A DNA stretch of 8,042 bases from NCBI GenBank assembly GCA_021157745.1, contig JAGGWA010000127.1, positions 1-8,042 on the forward strand. Direction: 5' to 3'. This document shows positions 5,799 through 8,042 of the stretch, piece by piece. The notes below the pieces were generated by a model that was given only the letters and a program-made list of their open reading frames with translations, was not told the DNA's origin and searched no databases. The stretch is from Thermoplasmata archaeon. Lineage in GTDB: Archaea; Thermoplasmatota; E2; UBA202; JdFR-43. The position numbers were made by a program, and so were the translations under genes. Every line of letters begins with the position of its first letter. Position 1 is the stretch's first letter.

Positions 5799-7234
5799 CC
5801 AAATCTGAGTACATTTATGCTTTCTTCATTTTTATTTCCCAATTTATCATACGCTATCACCTTTATGATATGCTCGCCATTGGTTGCATTTTCCCAGTAA
5901 TATAGATATGGCGTGCTCTTATCGACAAAAGCCAGCTTGTCATCGATGTAAAATTCAACTTTATCAATAGCAATGTTATCCTTTGCTTGAGCAAATATTG
6001 TTAATCCGCCGATAGCAATTGGCTTATGAAATATTCTTCCAAGAATCCATGCATATTCATTGTCAAAAAAGTAAATGCAGCCCTCCTTTGGTTTTATTAT
6101 CTGTATATCTGGATATGCATCATCTATATATACGATTGCATGATCAGAATCACTTTGGTTTTTGGCATCTACGACCGTCAGATTAACAGTATAAATCCCT
6201 TCTTTTGAATAAGCATGCTTTACAATGCTTCCATATCCAACACTTCCGTCTCCAAATTGCCAGATGTAGGAAAGCTCATCGCCATCGGGATCAACACTTT
6301 CGTTTCCATTGAATGTTATTTCATCACCAGCATGCCCAAAATATGGTCCTCCTGCATTCGCAACAGGAAGCCAATTGTAGGCAGAGGCATCATAATTCAC
6401 ATATATCATTGCATATTCAATCTGGCAATCACCATATTTTATCCTGAAAAACCCATTCTCTCCCCAGTATTTTCCCCAGCTATTCTTACATATCCAGCAT
6501 TGCTGAGCATCATCATATCCTACAAGAACAACCTGATGATTTATATGGCTTGGAGGCTCATCTCCAGGATGCTCATATACACCCCCATTATATGAAAAGA
6601 AGTCATTGTAGACAGCCATATCGACAACAAATGGCCCACTTTCCACAAGCACCCTTTTCATATAATCTCTTCCAGGATTTGGAACATATCCATACCCAAT
6701 TATCGGAACAAGCTTTTCCTTCCAATCAGAACATTTTTCACTGCATGGAATGTCATCGTTCGCCTTATAAGGGAAACAGTCCTCAAGCAGGGCGCCGCCA
6801 TGCATGAATATGTATTTATACGCATTATATGCGTTCCATCCACCGCAGCCTCCGCTATCGGGCGGGCACGAAAGAAGATATTGTTCCGACAAATCAGGAT
6901 TGAAAGATGCACACCCTTCTCTTATTTTTATTATAGCTTCCAGGGCCCCCATGGCTGCGAAATCCCAGCATGAACCACAGTTGCCCTGATTTTTTACAGG
7001 GGTTGTCCAGTCCTGCCCCAAATAATTTCTCCAGTCCCAGCTTGATGGAAGAGGTGAGGTGGAAAGGATTGGTTTGCTCCCCACACTTACATTTTCATTT
7101 AATTTTACTGGAATGCAGCCAAGAGGATATACAGCTATTGAATTCTCTGAATTTTTTTCATTGGATCGCAGAGGAAAGGAGGGCGAAACAATTGCAAAGG
7201 ATAAAATTAATAAGAGGGCTATTTTCCCCTTCAT
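5795..7234 (-). CDS. Secreted papain-family (C1A) peptidase with PKD and Ig-like domains
   Basis: From ATG 7234 the protein has 479 residues and opens with a signal peptide (MKGK, then a hydrophobic run to about residue 18). The papain domain runs from about 62 (PSSWDWRN) to 283. It has the oxyanion Gln Q83 and nucleophile C89 in QGNCGSCW, H233 in NHQVVLVGY and N251 in KNSWGKYWGENG. A PKD domain follows (about 290-356, with DPDGDELSYIWQFGDG). Next comes a bacterial Ig-like domain (about 374-479, with KVEFYIDD and YDKLGN). Only about 40 residues separate the signal from the catalytic domain, too few for a full inhibitory propeptide. No membrane anchor or sorting tail is present, so it is probably released outside the cell. 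A longer frame starts at 7321 but would bury the signal peptide. Confidence 0.93.
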   Translation of the reverse strand: MKGKIALLLILSFAIVSPSFPLRSNEKNSENSIAVYPLGCIPVKLNENVSVGSKPILSTSPLPSSWDWRNYLGQDWTTPVKNQGNCGSCWDFAAMGALEAIIKIREGCASFNPDLSEQYLLSCPPDSGGCGGWNAYNAYKYIFMHGGALLEDCFPYKANDDIPCSEKCSDWKEKLVPIIGYGYVPNPGRDYMKRVLVESGPFVVDMAVYNDFFSYNGGVYEHPGDEPPSHINHQVVLVGYDDAQQCWICKNSWGKYWGENGFFRIKYGDCQIEYAMIYVNYDASAYNWLPVANAGGPYFGHAGDEITFNGNESVDPDGDELSYIWQFGDGSVGYGSIVKHAYSKEGIYTVNLTVVDAKNQSDSDHAIVYIDDAYPDIQIIKPKEGCIYFFDNEYAWILGRIFHKPIAIGGLTIFAQAKDNIAIDKVEFYIDDKLAFVDKSTPYLYYWENATNGEHIIKVIAYDKLGNKNEESINVLRFG

Positions 7235-7254
7235 TAATTTAAATATAAAGCAGG

Positions 7255-7262
7255 AATATAAT
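7255..7262 (-). promoter_or_regulatory. TATA-like box of the secreted peptidase gene
   Basis: On the minus strand ATTATATT begins about 28 bases before ATG 7234, close to the spacing seen for the other leaderless starts in this window. A nearer sequence, TTTATATT, begins about 15 bases before the ATG and is too close to serve that start. The position supports 7234 rather than 7321 as the start. Confidence 0.4.
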
Positions 7263-7415
7263 AATTTTGTTGAAACTGTATTGTCAAGTAACATCGGTAA
7301 CATTTTTTGAAAAATATGCATTAGCGGGAATCATAGACCAGTGATTTACATTTCTTTTCCACCAGTTTCTCCGTTTATTGAGCATATTTTATTTTGTTCC
7401 ATCTGGACCCAGAGT

Positions 7416-7601
7416 ATGCAAATCAGGATAAGCTTATCCTCCGTTATCAGCCCAATGGAGAAGGAATTCCAGCTGCAGATTATGTCCAATGCAAATTATA
7501 TAATCTGCAAAGTAATACTAAATATGAATGGAAAGGTGGTTGCAGTTGATGAAAAGAATGCAACTGCCTCAAGCCAGCTATTATTGGAAACGAGAGGATA
7601 A
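7416..7601 (+). CDS. Small uncertain ORF, beta-strand-rich (61 aa) or gene remnant
   Basis: From ATG 7416 the frame gives 61 residues beginning MQIRISLSSVISPMEKEF. It then alternates polar and hydrophobic residues (FQLQIM, YIICKVILN, KVVAVDEK, SSQLLLET), like strands of a beta sandwich. The frame is open back to GTG 7341, but the extra residues look unlike a signal peptide. The stop (7599-7601) lies three bases before the next gene, whose SD-like GAGG is inside this ORF, which suggests co-transcription. I do not recognise a family. It may be a real small gene, the end of a decayed secreted or adhesin-like protein, or a chance frame. The overlapping frame also has a proteinlike run without a start codon, so confidence is low. 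Confidence 0.35.
   Translation: MQIRISLSSVISPMEKEFQLQIMSNANYIICKVILNMNGKVVAVDEKNATASSQLLLETRG
7594..7597 (+). promoter_or_regulatory. SD-like GAGG before the beta-helix gene
   Basis: GAGG lies 7 bases before ATG 7605, at normal ribosome-binding spacing. It suggests that this gene is translated from a leadered or polycistronic mRNA, unlike the leaderless starts elsewhere in the window. Confidence 0.45.
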
Positions 7602-7604
7602 TAA

Positions 7605-8042
7605 ATGAAAGCAAGCGTTGTAATAATGGCAGCAATTCTCCTTTTATCTCCTTCTCTTACTTCTGAAAAGCAAATAAATGGAAATGTTTTATATGTGGGT
7701 GGCAATGGCGAGGGAAATTATACAAGCATACAGGCTGCAATATATGCTGCAAGAGATGGAGATACAATATATGTTTATCCCGGCTACTACAATGAAAGCA
7801 TTGTAATCAGCAAGAGCATCTCGTTGATTGGAATCGTTGAAAATGGAGAAAAGCCAGTGATACATGGAATTGGAGATTTTTCTATAAATATAACAACAAA
7901 TGGTTGCAAGATAGAAAACTTTCTAATAACAAATAAGGGAATAAAAATCCACTCTTCCTATACTATCGTTTCTAATAATACAATAACAGGTATTCAAGGA
8001 TCTGGAATAAAGATCTATTCCTCTCATAATATTATCTATAAT
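7605..8042 (+). CDS. Secreted NosD-like right-handed beta-helix protein (5' part)
   Basis: The frame from ATG 7605 stays open to the window edge, giving 146 residues. It opens with a signal peptide (MKASVVIMAAILLLSPSLTS). Next is the characteristic start of NosD/pectin-lyase-fold proteins: LYVGGNGEGNYTSIQAAI, then DGDTIYVYPGYYNESIVI and SISLIGI. After that come short beta-helix coils of about 22-24 residues with N-x-I patterns (CKIENFLITN, YTIVSNNTITG, SGIKIYSSHNIIYN). Members of this fold bind or cleave polysaccharides or serve as surface proteins; no catalytic residues are visible in this part. It is divergent from the secreted papain-like peptidase, so both products leave the cell. The rest of the gene lies outside the window. 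Confidence 0.85.
   Translation, partial: MKASVVIMAAILLLSPSLTSEKQINGNVLYVGGNGEGNYTSIQAAIYAARDGDTIYVYPGYYNESIVISKSISLIGIVENGEKPVIHGIGDFSINITTNGCKIENFLITNKGIKIHSSYTIVSNNTITGIQGSGIKIYSSHNIIYN

Larger units (their letters stand above)
7235..7604. other. Intergenic stretch between divergent secreted-protein genes
   Basis: About 370 bases separate the peptidase start from the NosD-like start. The left part (7235-7320) is AT-rich and holds the peptidase promoter. The middle (7321-7415) shows no RNA gene, clear repeat or convincing coding, although TTTTATTT around 7387-7394 could be a TATA box for the small ORF. The right part is the small uncertain ORF. Confidence 0.6.

Noticed and set aside
7235..7321. 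N-terminal extension of the peptidase from ATG 7321
   Set aside because: It would place 29 non-conserved residues before a clear signal peptide and cover the TATA-like box.
7398..7545. Alternative plus-strand frame with a proteinlike run between the small ORF's codons
   Set aside because: It has no start codon or ribosome site and runs into a stop near 7550. Two frames looking plausible over the same bases is a warning against trusting either strongly.
1..8042. CRISPR arrays, insertion sequences or attachment sites
   Set aside because: No direct repeats with spacers, transposase-like frames or terminal inverted repeats were found; the tRNA 3' end is not duplicated elsewhere in the window.

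Overview
The window looks archaeal. A tRNA-Arg(GCG) near the left end carries an intron at the standard 37/38 position, flanked by a textbook bulge-helix-bulge splice motif. Most genes are preceded by TATA-like boxes at leaderless spacing, and the DNA is AT-rich with AGA/AGG arginine codons. The gene content (bacterial-type Ku with a LigD-like ligase, a secreted papain-family protease with a PKD domain, a NosD-like beta-helix protein) would suit a Thermoplasmata-like or related euryarchaeal lineage. That placement is inference, not something the sequence proves.

Layout, left to right. Bases 1-87 hold the 3' end of an unidentified + strand gene. The intron-containing tRNA-Arg follows one base later (89-253) and ends at a short T run. 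A B12-binding-domain radical SAM gene runs on the minus strand (293-1666 or 1693). It is divergent from a two-gene NHEJ operon on the plus strand: ku (1719-2477) and an ATP-dependent ligase (2474-3397), which overlap by ATGA. After a T7 run, a new TATA box leads a second two-gene operon: a LuxE/PaaK-like adenylate-forming enzyme (3461-4819) and a transglutaminase-like protein (4821-5798), separated by a single base. This operon converges on a secreted C1A (papain-like) peptidase on the minus strand (5795-7234), with overlapping stop codons. The right end holds about 370 bp with a small uncertain ORF (7416-7601) and then the 5' part of a secreted NosD-like right-handed beta-helix gene (7605 to window end).

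How the genes work together. Ku and the ligase together look like a minimal end-joining module in which polymerase and nuclease functions, if present, are encoded elsewhere. The LuxE-like/transglutaminase-like pair is the most intriguing unit. One protein looks able to activate a carboxylic acid as an acyl-adenylate and perhaps carry it on a cysteine. The other has a Cys-His-Asp triad suited to acyl transfer or amide chemistry. I know of no described pathway built from exactly this pair, so it is the best candidate here for an undescribed system. The protease and the beta-helix protein form a divergent secreted group, suggesting extracellular protein or polysaccharide handling.
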